NCBI GenBank assembly: GCA_946497035.1 | Contig: CAMMIW010000013.1 | Location: 1 to 62,325, forward strand | Origin: an uncultured Eubacteriaceae bacterium | GTDB lineage: Bacteria > Bacillota > Clostridia > Lachnospirales > CAG-274 | Direction: 5' to 3' | Length of the DNA: 62,325 bases | Part shown: positions 8,241 through 17,968 of the stretch, one piece after another | Position numbering within the stretch: position 1 is the first letter of the stretch | Layout of the letters: each line of letters begins with the position of its first letter | The notes under the pieces: model-generated | The model's database searches: none | What the model was told of the DNA's origin: nothing | What the model saw: only the letters and a program-made list of their open reading frames with translations | Translations under genes and position numbers: made by a program

Positions 8241-9440
8241 TTAATCTTTAAAATATCGTGAAAAATTTAATATTATCCCTGTACAAGCCATCATTATCAA
8301 TAAAGAAGTACCACCATAGCTAACAAAAGGTAATGGTATACCTGTATTTGGTATAGTATTTGTAACAACGGCAATATTAATAATAACTTGTATAGCTATC
8401 ATAGTAGTTATACCAACACATACATAGCTCATATAAAGTTTTGGAGAACGCATAGCCGTAACATACCCTCTCCATATTATCATAGAAAAAAGTAATATAA
8501 ATATTGCTGCACCTGCAAGACCTAGCTCTTCACATATGATAGAAAAAATAATATCGTTTTGTGCTTCTGGTATAAAGCCTAGTTTTTGTCGGCTTTGTCC
8601 TATACCAAGCCCAAAAAATCCCCCTGATGCTATCGCATATAAAGATTGTACCGTTTGGTAACCTGTGTCAGATTTAACACTTTCGGCAAAAGGATCTAAC
8701 CAAGCTTGAAACCTCTGCATTCTAAATGATTCTCCAAAAAGTATAATACCTGCTAACCCTAATACACCACCTGCAATCATTGGTAAAAAATATTTTATTG
8801 TAGGAGATGCAACAAATATAATAGACATACCTATAACACCCATTATAATTGCCGTGCTTGTATTTTCTATTAAAACTAACCCAGTAGGTATACCTATTAC
8901 AACACAGCATTTAAAAAAGCCTTCCCAAGTATCTAATATATTTTCATTATCAGATAAATATTTAGCTAAATATAATATAAGCCCTACCTTTGCTATCTCT
9001 GATGGTTGAAACTGTATAGGCCCTATTTCTATCCATCTTCTAGCACCGTTTACTTCTTTTCCTAAAAATAAAACTAATACTAAAAATATATTAGATATAA
9101 TATATACCATTCTCGAAATATTTTTATACATACGCCAGTCAAAAGCAATTATTATAGGCAATAAGGCAAAGCCCATAATAGCAAAAGCAGTTTGTCTTTT
9201 AAAAAAATGTAAAATATCATCAAATTTTGTTTTGCCTACATAATAACTAGCACTAAATACCATTATAACACCAAATGTTACTAAAATAATAAGGCTTAAT
9301 AAAATTATAGGATCTATTTTGCCTCTATGTATAATAACTTCTTCTACTTGCTCTATATGAAAGTTTCTTATATTATCTCTTTTATTTATTCTTTGTCTTT
9401 CGCTTGTTTTAAGATGTGAACTTTTTCTTGATGTAGCCAA
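8241..9440 (-). CDS. ftsW: FtsW/RodA/SpoVE family peptidoglycan polymerase
   Basis: A 399-residue SEDS protein with about ten membrane spans, preceded by a basic cytoplasmic tail of some 45 residues. SEDS proteins polymerise lipid II into glycan strands together with a class B PBP at the septum. The motifs NDIIFSIICEELGLAG and PLPFVSYGGTS are characteristic. The start is a TTG, supported by AGGAGTGATTTTATA just before it. It lies 7 bp after murD. The paralogue SpoVE cannot be distinguished from FtsW by sequence alone; position inside the mur cluster fits either. Confidence 0.92.
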   Translation of the reverse strand: MATSRKSSHLKTSERQRINKRDNIRNFHIEQVEEVIIHRGKIDPIILLSLIILVTFGVIMVFSASYYVGKTKFDDILHFFKRQTAFAIMGFALLPIIIAFDWRMYKNISRMVYIISNIFLVLVLFLGKEVNGARRWIEIGPIQFQPSEIAKVGLILYLAKYLSDNENILDTWEGFFKCCVVIGIPTGLVLIENTSTAIIMGVIGMSIIFVASPTIKYFLPMIAGGVLGLAGIILFGESFRMQRFQAWLDPFAESVKSDTGYQTVQSLYAIASGGFFGLGIGQSRQKLGFIPEAQNDIIFSIICEELGLAGAAIFILLFSMIIWRGYVTAMRSPKLYMSYVCVGITTMIAIQVIINIAVVTNTIPNTGIPLPFVSYGGTSLLIMMACTGIILNFSRYFKD

Positions 9441-9447
9441 TATAAAA

Positions 9448-10788
9448 TCACTCCTTCAAATCTTTTACATAGCGTTTAAAAATATTGCCTCTTTCTTCAT
9501 AATCTTTAAACATATCAAAACTAGCACAAGCAGGTGATAATAAAACACATTCACCTTCTTTAGCATTATTATAACAATAGTTTATTGCATCAAAAAAGCT
9601 ATTTTTTGTAACATAGTCGTTAAAGCCTAGCTTTTCACAGTCTTTTGCTAATCGCTCTTTAACTTGCCCTATAATAACCGCTTTTTTAACTTTATTTTTA
9701 AAAGCCTTTATCATTGGTAAAAAGTCAGCATTTTTTTCATATCCGCCAATTATGAGATATGTTGGTTTTTTCATAGAATTTATAGCTTTAATAGTTGCAT
9801 CTATGTTTGTACCTTTAGAATCGTTGTAATAATCTACCCCTTTTTTAGTGGCAACATATTCTATACGGTGCTCTACTGCTTTAAAAGTTTTTAAGCTTTC
9901 TATAATAATATCTGTTGGAACATTATAACATATACTCATCAATATAGCTGCCATAACATTTTGCATATTATGTTCTCCTAATATTTTTATATTGTCTATA
10001 TTTATAAAAGGATAATCATTTATATAAATATAATTATCTTTTAAATATGCTCCCTTTTTTATACATTGTTTTGTAGAAAAATAAATAACTTTAGATTTTG
10101 CTCTTTCTTCCATTTTTCTACATTCTAAATCATCATAATTTAATATTAAAAAATCATTTTCATCTTGATTTTCAAATATTCTTTCTTTGGCTTTTATATA
10201 GTTTTTCATTGTTTTATGTCTATTTAAATGATCTTCAGTTATATTTAAAACAGATGCTATTATAGGTTTAAAAGTTTTTATCGTTTCTAATTGAAAGCTA
10301 CTAAGCTCTAAGGCTACTATGTTATCTTCCTCTATATCTAGTGCATAATGAGAAAAAGGTGTTCCTATATTACCTGCCACATAAGTTTTTTTATAATTTG
10401 TTAAAATATATCCTAAAAGGCTTGTTGTAGTAGTTTTACCATTTGTACCTGTTACAGCTATAATAGGAGCTTTACAAACTAAATAAGCAAGTTCTATTTC
10501 GCTTATAACAGGTATTTTACTATTTGCATATTTAATAAAATCTAAATCTGTAGGTAGCCCAGGGCTTACTATCATCATATCCATACTATCTATAAGTTTG
10601 TTATCTGGATTTTTACCTAAATATAAATTTATTTTATTATCTTTTAAAATATTAATATTTTCTATATTTTCTTCATTTTTTAAATCTTGTATAGTTACAT
10701 TTGCACCTAGTTTTTTTAACATTATAGAAGCACTTATACCGCTTCTTGCTATACCACAAACAAGTATATTTTTATTATAAAATTCCAT
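9448..10788 (-). CDS. murD: UDP-N-acetylmuramoyl-L-alanine--D-glutamate ligase
   Basis: A 446-residue Mur ligase. The N-terminal UDP-binding domain opens VCGIARSGISA, followed by the ATP loop VTGTNGKTTTTS at about residues 112-123 and the late motif YYNDSKGTNIDAT, typical of MurD. It adds D-Glu to UDP-MurNAc-L-Ala in the cytoplasm. Its place between mraY and ftsW matches the usual division/wall cluster order. Confidence 0.95.
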   Translation of the reverse strand: MEFYNKNILVCGIARSGISASIMLKKLGANVTIQDLKNEENIENINILKDNKINLYLGKNPDNKLIDSMDMMIVSPGLPTDLDFIKYANSKIPVISEIELAYLVCKAPIIAVTGTNGKTTTTSLLGYILTNYKKTYVAGNIGTPFSHYALDIEEDNIVALELSSFQLETIKTFKPIIASVLNITEDHLNRHKTMKNYIKAKERIFENQDENDFLILNYDDLECRKMEERAKSKVIYFSTKQCIKKGAYLKDNYIYINDYPFINIDNIKILGEHNMQNVMAAILMSICYNVPTDIIIESLKTFKAVEHRIEYVATKKGVDYYNDSKGTNIDATIKAINSMKKPTYLIIGGYEKNADFLPMIKAFKNKVKKAVIIGQVKERLAKDCEKLGFNDYVTKNSFFDAINYCYNNAKEGECVLLSPACASFDMFKDYEERGNIFKRYVKDLKE

Positions 10789-10817
10789 ATATAAAAGCCT
10801 CCTATTTTATTGTGATA

Positions 10818-11795
10818 CTAAAAGAAATTTTTTGTAGCTAAAAATCCTATAAGACAAGCTATAGCTGTTACTATATAAAAAACAGCCACAACTTTAACCT
10901 CTTTCCAACCACATTGCTCAAAATGATGATGAAGTGGTGCCATTTTAAAAAGCCTTTTACCTTTTGTAAGCTTAAAATATCCCACTTGCAGCATAACAGA
11001 TATAGCTTCTAAAACATATATTATACCTACAATAATTATAAATAAAGGCATTTTCATTATTATAGCTATACTAGCAACTAGCCCACCAAGGGCAAGAGAA
11101 CCTGTATCTCCCATAAAAACTTTAGCAGGGTGTGTATTAAAAAGTAAAAAACCAAGTAAAGCCCCTACAGCAGCACCTGTTATAGGTAAAAGTCCCCTAT
11201 TTATAGCAATGGCATTAAATAAGAAAAATATAACTACTAAAACAGTAACACCAGATGCTAAACCATCAAGACCATCTGTTAAATTTACACTATTAACAGT
11301 TCCTACCATAACGATAAAGAAAAAAGGTATAAATAAAATGCCTAGCTCTAATGTTTTGCCCTTTGTAAATGGTATATAAATATCTGTGCCAATATTAGAA
11401 TAATTGTATAAATAATATAAAAATACACCAGTAATAATAAGCTGACCTATTATTTTTTGATATGCTCTAAGGCCTAAAGAACGTTTTTTCACAACTTTTA
11501 TATAATCATCTATAAAACCTATTATACCATAGCCTATTGTAACAAATAAAACAGCTATACCATCTTTGTTTCCCTTTAAAAAAAATAATGAAGATATAAC
11601 TAAGCTTATTAAAATCATTATACCTCCCATAGTTGGAGTACCAGATTTTACAAGATGACTTTGTGGGCCGTCATCTCTTACATTTTGACCAAATTTTAAT
11701 CTAGTTAAAAATGGTATAATAGTAGGGCATAAAAATACATTAATAATAAAAGCTATTAATATAGCATAAATAGCAGAATATAAATTAAATTCCAT
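10818..11795 (-). CDS. mraY: Phospho-N-acetylmuramoyl-pentapeptide transferase
   Basis: A 325-residue membrane enzyme with about ten spans that loads phospho-MurNAc-pentapeptide onto undecaprenyl phosphate to make lipid I. Signature motifs are visible: DDYIKVV, NSVNLTDGLDGLA (catalytic Asp region), FMGDTGSLALGG and PLHHHFE. It overlaps the end of murF by 11 bp, a sign of translational coupling. Confidence 0.96.
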   Translation of the reverse strand: MEFNLYSAIYAILIAFIINVFLCPTIIPFLTRLKFGQNVRDDGPQSHLVKSGTPTMGGIMILISLVISSLFFLKGNKDGIAVLFVTIGYGIIGFIDDYIKVVKKRSLGLRAYQKIIGQLIITGVFLYYLYNYSNIGTDIYIPFTKGKTLELGILFIPFFFIVMVGTVNSVNLTDGLDGLASGVTVLVVIFFLFNAIAINRGLLPITGAAVGALLGFLLFNTHPAKVFMGDTGSLALGGLVASIAIIMKMPLFIIIVGIIYVLEAISVMLQVGYFKLTKGKRLFKMAPLHHHFEQCGWKEVKVVAVFYIVTAIACLIGFLATKNFF

Positions 11796-13167
11796 TTTCT
11801 TCTCTCCTTATAATTTTATCAATTGTATTTTCTAATTTCATACCTCTAGATGCTTTAACAAGGATAGTATCACCTTTTTTTAACAATTTATCTATATTGT
11901 CAAAAAATTCTTCTTGCTTTTTAAAATAGTTTATATTAGATTTACTATTTATATTACTTTTTGCACCTTCTAACATATAATAACTAAGCTCACCTATAAA
12001 AATAAGCTCATCTATTTTCTTTTCTGTGGCATATTTTCCTACATCAAAATGCATATTTTTAGCATAGTTTCCAAGCTCAAACATATCTCCAAGTATAGCA
12101 ACTTTTCTACCTTGGCTATTAGCTAAAACATCTAATGTTGCTTTCATAGAGCTAGGGTTAGCATTATAAACATCATTTATTATAGTATATTTTTCTGTAT
12201 TTATAATATCCATTCTCATTTTACTAGGTTTAAAAGTTTCTAAGCCTTCTTTTATTTCATTTTCTGTAAGACCTAGTTTACTACAAGTAAGGGTAACCGC
12301 TAACGCATTAGATAATATATATTTGCCGGGTATTTTTAAGTTTACATTAAAGCTTTTATCAAAATAATTGATAGTAGCACTTGTTCCATTTATTCCCTTT
12401 TCATTTATATTAGTAGCGTAGGCATCTAATTTATTATTTATGCTATAAAAATAACATTTTTCTTTATCTTCTTTTAATGAGCATAACATATCGTCATCAC
12501 CATTTAAAATTTTTATACCATCAGGCTTTAAATATTCAAATATTTCATATTTTGCTCTAAGTATACCTTCTCGACTACCTAAATTTTCAGCGTGAACAAT
12601 ACCTATATTAGTAATTATAGCAATATCTGGTTTTGCTATTTTGCTAAGTGATCTTATCTCTCCAAAATGGTTCATACCCATTTCTAAAACAGCTATTTCT
12701 GTATCTTCTTCTATGTTAAATATAGTTAAAGGTAGACCTATTTCATTATTAAAATTACCTTGTGTTTTTAATGTGTTATATTTTATAGATAAACAAGAGG
12801 CTAACATATCTTTTGTAGTTGTTTTACCTGCACTACCTGTTAAAGCTACAACAGGGATATTAAATAAACTTCTATAATACATAGCTAAATCTTTTAAAGC
12901 TTCTTTTGTATCTGCTACATTTATTATAAGGTTGTTTGTATTTATATTTTTTTGGCTAATACAAGCTATTGCACCTTTTTGAAAGGCAACATCTATAAAA
13001 TTATGGCCATCAAAATTTTCTCCTATTATAGGAATAAATAAATCCCCTTCTTTTATATTTCTTGTATCTGTAGAAATACCTTTTATAAAAAGATTTTCTG
13101 TATTAACATTGTTGTTTATACAACCATTTATAGCTTTTACAACTTCTTCAATTAAAATAGGTTTCAT
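11785..13167 (-). CDS. murF: UDP-N-acetylmuramoyl-tripeptide--D-alanyl-D-alanine ligase
   Basis: A 460-residue Mur ligase with the ATP loop ALTGSAGKTTTKDML near residue 110, the central IITNIGIVHAENLGSREGI region and the YNANPSSMKATLD motif typical of MurF. It completes the UDP-MurNAc-pentapeptide. It follows murE by 1 bp and overlaps mraY, inside one operon. RBS GGAGG precedes the ATG. Confidence 0.95.
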   Translation of the reverse strand: MKPILIEEVVKAINGCINNNVNTENLFIKGISTDTRNIKEGDLFIPIIGENFDGHNFIDVAFQKGAIACISQKNINTNNLIINVADTKEALKDLAMYYRSLFNIPVVALTGSAGKTTTKDMLASCLSIKYNTLKTQGNFNNEIGLPLTIFNIEEDTEIAVLEMGMNHFGEIRSLSKIAKPDIAIITNIGIVHAENLGSREGILRAKYEIFEYLKPDGIKILNGDDDMLCSLKEDKEKCYFYSINNKLDAYATNINEKGINGTSATINYFDKSFNVNLKIPGKYILSNALAVTLTCSKLGLTENEIKEGLETFKPSKMRMDIINTEKYTIINDVYNANPSSMKATLDVLANSQGRKVAILGDMFELGNYAKNMHFDVGKYATEKKIDELIFIGELSYYMLEGAKSNINSKSNINYFKKQEEFFDNIDKLLKKGDTILVKASRGMKLENTIDKIIRREENGI

Positions 13168-13168
13168 T

Positions 13169-14632
13169 TTATAAATCCTCCAAAGCCTCTTTTGCTACTT
13201 CTGTATCATCAAAATGTATCGTTTTGTCAGCAAAAATTTCATAGTCTTCGTGTCCTTTACCTGCTATTATAACACTATCTAAAGGTTTTGCTATTTTAAT
13301 GCCTTTATAAATAGCTTCTTTACGGCTTGTTATTTTTTCATAATCATTTGTTATATGTTTAACACCTTCTTCTATTTCATTTATTATACTTTCAGGTATT
13401 TCAGAACGAGGGTTATCAGATGTAATTATTGTATAATCTGAAAGTTTGGCAGATATTTCTCCCATAATAGGGCGTTTTTTTCTATCTCTATCACCACCAC
13501 AACCAAATATTGTTATAACCTTTCCTTTAGTAAATTCTCTAACAGCTTTTATTATATTATCAAGGCCATCAGGTGAATGTGCATAATCTACAATTACATT
13601 AAATCCCTTGTCATTAGGTATAGTTTGTATTCTACCAGGAACACCTTTTATATTTTTTATACCCTCTTTTATAATATCAATAGGTATATTTTGCATAAGA
13701 CAAGCCCCTATCACCCCTAAAGCATTATAAACGCTAAATCTACCTGGTATATTTAATACAAAATTTTCTAATTTATCGTTAATATTTATATCAAAAGTTA
13801 CTTTATCCATAAAATATTGAATATTTATAGCTTGTAAATCACTTTCTTTCTCTATACTATATGTAAATATTTTACAATTAGCATTTTTTATTATATGCTC
13901 TGCATATTTATCATCTATATTTATTACACCTATTTTACACATATTAAATAATTTACTTTTAGCATTACAATAGTTTTCCATATTTTTATGTAAATCTAAA
14001 TGATCTTGTGTAAGATTAGTAAATATACCTATATTAAAATTACATTCATCTAATTTGTGTAGCTCTAATGCATGGGAAGATACTTCCATAACAATATTTT
14101 CTATATTATCATTAACCATTTTGTTAAAAAGCTCATTAAGCTCTATTGTATCTGGTGTTGTGCTTGTTGCAAAATCAAAATCTAATTTTTTACCGTTTTC
14201 TCTAATTTCAATAGTACCTATAATACCTGTTGTTTTTTTATATTCAAGCAAAATTTGTTCTAAAAAATAAGTTGTGCTAGTTTTACCATTAGTTCCTGTA
14301 ACACCTATAAGATTTATATTTTTTGTAGGATTATTGTAAAAATTTTTACATATACTAGCTAAAGCTATTCTAGTGTTTTCTACTTGTAAAATAGCTATAT
14401 TATCATTTTTGTTTATATTTTCTATATCTTCGCAAACTATTAAAGATGCACCGCTGTTTATAGCATTATTAATAAATTTATGCCCATCTACATTAAAACC
14501 TTTTATAGCACCATACATATAGTTTTTATCTACTTTTCGAGAATCTATAGTAAGATTATTTATTTCAACATTTTCATTACCTATTAGCTTTATATATTTT
14601 AAATCTTTAATTAAATCTTTTAATATCATCAT
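13169..14632 (-). CDS. murE: UDP-N-acetylmuramoyl-tripeptide synthetase, meso-diaminopimelate type
   Basis: A 487-residue MurE with the ATP loop VTGTNGKTSTTYF and the substrate motif DNPRSE; DNPR is the signature of enzymes that add meso-diaminopimelate rather than lysine, so the wall is predicted to be DAP-type. Two adjacent ATG codons could start it; GAGGTAAT precedes both. It is the first gene of a six-gene run (murE-F-mraY-murD-ftsW-ispD). In relatives it usually directly follows spoVD/pbpB, which here lies about 41 kb away on the same strand. Confidence 0.95.
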   Translation of the reverse strand: MMILKDLIKDLKYIKLIGNENVEINNLTIDSRKVDKNYMYGAIKGFNVDGHKFINNAINSGASLIVCEDIENINKNDNIAILQVENTRIALASICKNFYNNPTKNINLIGVTGTNGKTSTTYFLEQILLEYKKTTGIIGTIEIRENGKKLDFDFATSTTPDTIELNELFNKMVNDNIENIVMEVSSHALELHKLDECNFNIGIFTNLTQDHLDLHKNMENYCNAKSKLFNMCKIGVINIDDKYAEHIIKNANCKIFTYSIEKESDLQAINIQYFMDKVTFDININDKLENFVLNIPGRFSVYNALGVIGACLMQNIPIDIIKEGIKNIKGVPGRIQTIPNDKGFNVIVDYAHSPDGLDNIIKAVREFTKGKVITIFGCGGDRDRKKRPIMGEISAKLSDYTIITSDNPRSEIPESIINEIEEGVKHITNDYEKITSRKEAIYKGIKIAKPLDSVIIAGKGHEDYEIFADKTIHFDDTEVAKEALEDL

Positions 14633-14865
14633 ATTACCTCTTAAAATCTATATTCTATTATATTAATTATACATCTAAATTAGTATTTTGTGTATATTTT
14701 TTTAAAACAAAATATTTTATAAATTTACCTATATAATCATTATATTTTAATATACCATATTTTTAAATAGTTATCTATACATATAATAAAAAATTTATAT
14801 ATTTTTTGTGTATTATATACCTTGCCTTTTCATTTAAACTCTAATAATTGAAAAATAACTAAAAA
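14633..14865. other. Intergenic region carrying the murE promoter area
   Basis: Very AT-rich with no gene. On the minus strand a TATAAT-like -10 (in ATGTATAATTAATA, near 14655-14665) lies shortly before the murE RBS, but its -35 is poor. No T-box or other leader structure was recognised. Confidence 0.3.
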
Positions 14866-14923
14866 GTTGTATACTATTTTAGTTTTGGTTAATTTTTAAC
14901 CGCCACTAAAAATAATATACAAC
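14866..14923 (-). terminator. Terminator after eutQ
   Basis: GTTGTATA...TATACAAC-type arms with further pairing of an inner GGTTAA/TTAACC form a long hairpin just downstream of the eutQ stop. On the minus strand it is followed by ACTTTTTAGTTATTTTT. It separates the eut locus from the murE operon. Confidence 0.75.
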
Positions 14924-14956
14924 CTAACTAAAAACTAATATTATTAAATTTAAATT

Positions 14957-15427
14957 TTAATTTTGATTGCTCCAATCTGCAGGGTATGTTACATATAAAA
15001 ATCTTGCATAATTTGGAACAGAAAATTTAATTTTACTTCCTTTAGGTATTAAAATTAACTCGCCTTTATCGGCAGAAACTTTTTCACCGTTAATTATAAT
15101 ATCTAAATGACCATCTATAACATAGTCTATTTCATCATAATTTAAAGTCCAATCAAAAGTTGTTTCTTTCATTTCCATTATACCTGCACCTAATCTTGGA
15201 CTTTCTTCTAGTGTTAAAACATCTTTAGTATAAACAATATCTTTACAATTGCCCGTATCTAATCTATTTTCTTCAGAAACTTTTACTGTATCTAATTTTA
15301 TAGAAATAACGCCGTTCTTATTTTCTTTAACAAAATCTACATTGTTATTTAAGCCTAAAAGTTTTTCTTCTATAACTTGTCTAATTATATTTTCTAAAAG
15401 ACTTTTATCTATATTTTCTAAGTTCAT
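14957..15427 (-). CDS. eutQ: EutQ-like cupin of the ethanolamine microcompartment
   Basis: A 156-residue protein ending in a cupin domain with the EutQ signature (LGAGIMEMKETTFDWTLNYDEIDYVIDG, given here as the family's longest conserved run, residues about 80-107 in part). EutQ of Salmonella has been reported to have acetate kinase activity. It is shorter than enterobacterial EutQ (about 230 residues): the N-terminal part is reduced to a short amphipathic helix (IDKSLLENIIRQVIEEKL) that looks like a microcompartment targeting peptide, followed by a linker. RBS GGAGGATAAAAT is good. It is the last gene of the eutT-Q unit and is followed by a terminator. Confidence 0.85.
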   Translation of the reverse strand: MNLENIDKSLLENIIRQVIEEKLLGLNNNVDFVKENKNGVISIKLDTVKVSEENRLDTGNCKDIVYTKDVLTLEESPRLGAGIMEMKETTFDWTLNYDEIDYVIDGHLDIIINGEKVSADKGELILIPKGSKIKFSVPNYARFLYVTYPADWSNQN

Positions 15428-15443
15428 ATTTTATCCTCCGCAA

Positions 15444-16535
15444 TTAATTTTTTTCTTTTGCTAACATTTTGTTAGAAATAATAATAACCACAAAAACAGC
15501 CGTTACACCACCAACTATTTTACCAACAATCATTGGGAAAATCATATCTTTATTAAAACCAGCTGTAAAGCCTAAATGATCACCAAAAACAAAAGCTGCA
15601 GAAACTGCAAAAGCAACATTTATTATTTTACCTCTATTATCCATATCTTTCATCATTTGAAACATAGGTATGCTATTAGCAAGGCTGGCTATAAGACCTG
15701 CTGCGGCAACATCATTCATTTTTAATAGTTGACCTAATTTAAGAAGAGGCTTTTTAAATACTTTTGTTATAAAATATACTAGCGGGAAAGCACCTGCTAA
15801 AACTATTGCAATATCACCTACGATAGTTAACCCTTCTTCTATAGGATTTAAACCTTCTATTATAACAATACCTGTTAATTTTTCAATAATAGCTAAAGCT
15901 AAACCTATTGTAATTATAGCTACAACAATTTTACCAAAAACAGTAAAAGCTTTTAACATAAAATTTTCAAAGAAAAATAATGCAAGTGCGATTACTACGG
16001 CAAATATAATAATAGGTATAAGATTTTTTAATACCATCATAATATCAAAACCAGCAACTAACCCACCAACAAAACAACCTATAGGTATAGTTATTATACC
16101 AGATAATACACCTATAGCTAAATATTTTTGATCTTCTTTGTTAATTATACCGAGTGCTACAGGTATTGTAAATACAATAGTTGGACCCATCATAGCACCT
16201 ACAATAAGCCCACCAAAAAGCCCTGCTTCTGGTGTTTTAGCCAATTCTACCGCTAAAGGAGCTCCGCCCATATCGTTAGCTAAAATACTTCCTGCAAACA
16301 TAGCAGGGTCTGCACCTAATAAATCAAATACAGGCACTATAACAGGACGTAATATATTAGCTAAAACAGGAGCTAAACATATAACCCCAACCATAGATAT
16401 AGCTAAAGAGCCCATAGTGATTATACCTTCTTCAAATTTTTCTCCTATCCCAAATTTGTTTCCTATGATTTTATCTATAGCACCTAAAACCATAAAAAGA
16501 ACCATTATATATAAAATAATTTCGTTAATACTCAT
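15444..16535 (-). CDS. eutH: Ethanolamine permease
   Basis: A 363-residue membrane protein with about ten hydrophobic spans and the EutH pattern GSILANDMGGAPLAVELAK and GDHLGFTAGFNKDMI. EutH facilitates ethanolamine entry, mainly when the outside concentration is low. It lies between the PduT-like shell gene and eutQ with short gaps (16 bp each), so uptake is co-expressed with the shell and the adenosyltransferase. RBS AGAGGTAGAAAT. Confidence 0.93.
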   Translation of the reverse strand: MSINEIILYIMVLFMVLGAIDKIIGNKFGIGEKFEEGIITMGSLAISMVGVICLAPVLANILRPVIVPVFDLLGADPAMFAGSILANDMGGAPLAVELAKTPEAGLFGGLIVGAMMGPTIVFTIPVALGIINKEDQKYLAIGVLSGIITIPIGCFVGGLVAGFDIMMVLKNLIPIIIFAVVIALALFFFENFMLKAFTVFGKIVVAIITIGLALAIIEKLTGIVIIEGLNPIEEGLTIVGDIAIVLAGAFPLVYFITKVFKKPLLKLGQLLKMNDVAAAGLIASLANSIPMFQMMKDMDNRGKIINVAFAVSAAFVFGDHLGFTAGFNKDMIFPMIVGKIVGGVTAVFVVIIISNKMLAKEKN

Positions 16536-16551
16536 ATTTCTACCTCTATTT

Positions 16552-17100
16552 CTAAAATTTTTCTAAAAATTCTTTACAAACAGATGACATAACTGCAACA
16601 TTTAATAGTTCTTTAGAGCTTAAATTATTTTTAATACTACTTATAGCATTTTCTATATCGCTTGTATTTCCACTTATTAAAAATACTAATTTACCACCTA
16701 TAGCAAATCCTAACTGTAATTTAAAAATATCAACATCATTATATTTTAAAATATAGTCTAAAGCTTTTAAGCCTGTGCAAATTTTTAGTGTTTCTACAAC
16801 CCCAAAACATTTTCCGTCTATATTTTTATTAAATGAAGAGGTTTTTAAAGCATCTATAAGCTTTTTATGAACTTTATGTATAATAAAGTTTTCTATAAGA
16901 TAATTATCGCTCATATTTATAGCAAAATCTATTGCGTTATTTATGCTTTCATAATCTCCTGAAAAAATAACTAAAAATTTTCCAGGACACACACTTTTAG
17001 CATATATAATATCTAAATCATAATTTTTAAATATTTCATTAGAAACTTCTATACCTTTACTAATACTTTTAAATTCCAAAGAACCAACACTATTTCTCAT
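16552..17100 (-). CDS. pduT: PduT-type tandem-BMC shell protein with FeS-cluster cysteine
   Basis: The 182-residue product has two BMC domains: about residues 4-90 (GSLEFKSISKGIEVSNEIF) and 98-180 (GVVETLKICTGLKALDYIL). Salmonella PduT has the same layout, and the segment AKSVCPGKFLVIFSGD aligns with its SKTICPGKFLLMLGGD; Cys38, which holds the [4Fe-4S] cluster at the trimer axis in PduT, falls at exactly residue 38 here. I infer an electron- or cluster-carrying pseudohexameric shell tile. PduT is normally described from propanediol compartments, not from eut loci, so this is unexpected. It overlaps eutN by 11 bp, implying coupling. Confidence 0.85.
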   Translation of the reverse strand: MRNSVGSLEFKSISKGIEVSNEIFKNYDLDIIYAKSVCPGKFLVIFSGDYESINNAIDFAINMSDNYLIENFIIHKVHKKLIDALKTSSFNKNIDGKCFGVVETLKICTGLKALDYILKYNDVDIFKLQLGFAIGGKLVFLISGNTSDIENAISSIKNNLSSKELLNVAVMSSVCKEFLEKF

Positions 17101-17362
17101 AATTTAACTCCATAGAATCTATTATCCCAATAATAGCACAATCTATTGGTATATTAGTGTTATCAATTTTTCTAGCGCTACTTCCTTCAACTAATAATAC
17201 CATATCACCAATACCAGCGCTTATTCTATCGCAGGCAACAAATACATCTTCAGTAAAAATTTCTTTATCTTTAAGTATTTTAACAATTAAAAATTTTTCT
17301 CCACTTAATTTTTCAGATTTTCTAGTTGCCCACAAATTACCAACTACTTTTCCTATTCTCAT
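17090..17362 (-). CDS. eutN: EutN/CcmL-type pentameric shell vertex protein
   Basis: A 90-residue BMC-P protein: MRIGKVVGNLWATRKSEKLS, then FVACDRISAGIGDMVLLVEGSSAR and DCAIIGIIDSMEL. These proteins form pentamers that close the vertices of the microcompartment. Length and motifs are standard. The RBS is weak (AGAAGTTAATAAAT), and the gene overlaps pduT downstream. Confidence 0.95.
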   Translation of the reverse strand: MRIGKVVGNLWATRKSEKLSGEKFLIVKILKDKEIFTEDVFVACDRISAGIGDMVLLVEGSSARKIDNTNIPIDCAIIGIIDSMELNYEK

Positions 17363-17367
17363 ATTTA

Positions 17368-17949
17368 TTAACTTCTTTCTATTTTAATATTATTATCATT
17401 AAGAAAATCTTTAACTAAAGGTGATATTATATCGTTTTTTCCTAAAACAACTTTGTTATCTTGTATAATTTCTTTTACATTGTTTAAAGATATTAAATTT
17501 TTTTTAGTATCATTTATCTCTATTTTATCAATAAACTTTATATTAAAATCTTTTAAAATGCTTTCATATTGAAAATATTTTTTATAAATTTCCTTAGGCA
17601 ACGTTTTAATATAACTTTTATATTCTATATTATTTTTTAAAACGTATATTTTTTTACCCATAGATAAGGCTTTCAAAATAAATTGTTCTTCTTTTGATAA
17701 ACACATAAGAGTTGCTAAAGAAACTAACATTTTACAAGATAATTCAGTTATAAAAATATAATCTATACTATTAATATCTGTTTTTTCAAATTCTAAAATA
17801 TCAAATTTATTAATTAATGTTTCATTTTTATTTCCAAAAACAACTATTTTAGGCTTAAAAGAGTTTAAATTTTTATTATAAATTTGTTTAATTCTTTTTA
17901 AAACTTCTTCATAAATTTCATCTACTATACTATCGGTGATATATGGCAA
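17368..17949 (-). CDS. Ethanolamine-locus protein of unknown function with N-terminal targeting-like helix
   Basis: A 193-residue protein found in eut loci of Firmicutes (I believe the eut_hyp/flavoprotein-like group), of unknown role. Residues 5-24 (TDSIVDEIYEEVLKRIKQIY) form an amphipathic helix like a microcompartment cargo signal. The middle (FKPKIVVFGNKNE ... DYIFITELSCKMLVSLATLM) looks like a Rossmann/flavodoxin-type domain. The last 35 residues (VVLGKNDIISPLVKDFLN...) are closely similar to the N-terminus of EutT two genes upstream. Start is TTG, with AGGAGGTGATTTT before it. It sits between pduL and eutN. Confidence 0.65.
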   Translation of the reverse strand: MPYITDSIVDEIYEEVLKRIKQIYNKNLNSFKPKIVVFGNKNETLINKFDILEFEKTDINSIDYIFITELSCKMLVSLATLMCLSKEEQFILKALSMGKKIYVLKNNIEYKSYIKTLPKEIYKKYFQYESILKDFNIKFIDKIEINDTKKNLISLNNVKEIIQDNKVVLGKNDIISPLVKDFLNDNNIKIERS

Positions 17950-17968
17950 AAAATCACCTCCTAAAATA

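Noticed and set aside
16138..16566. Long plus-strand frame opposite eutH and pduT
   Set aside because: It is antisense to two clear genes, with proline/isoleucine-rich composition typical of a shadow of a membrane-protein gene.
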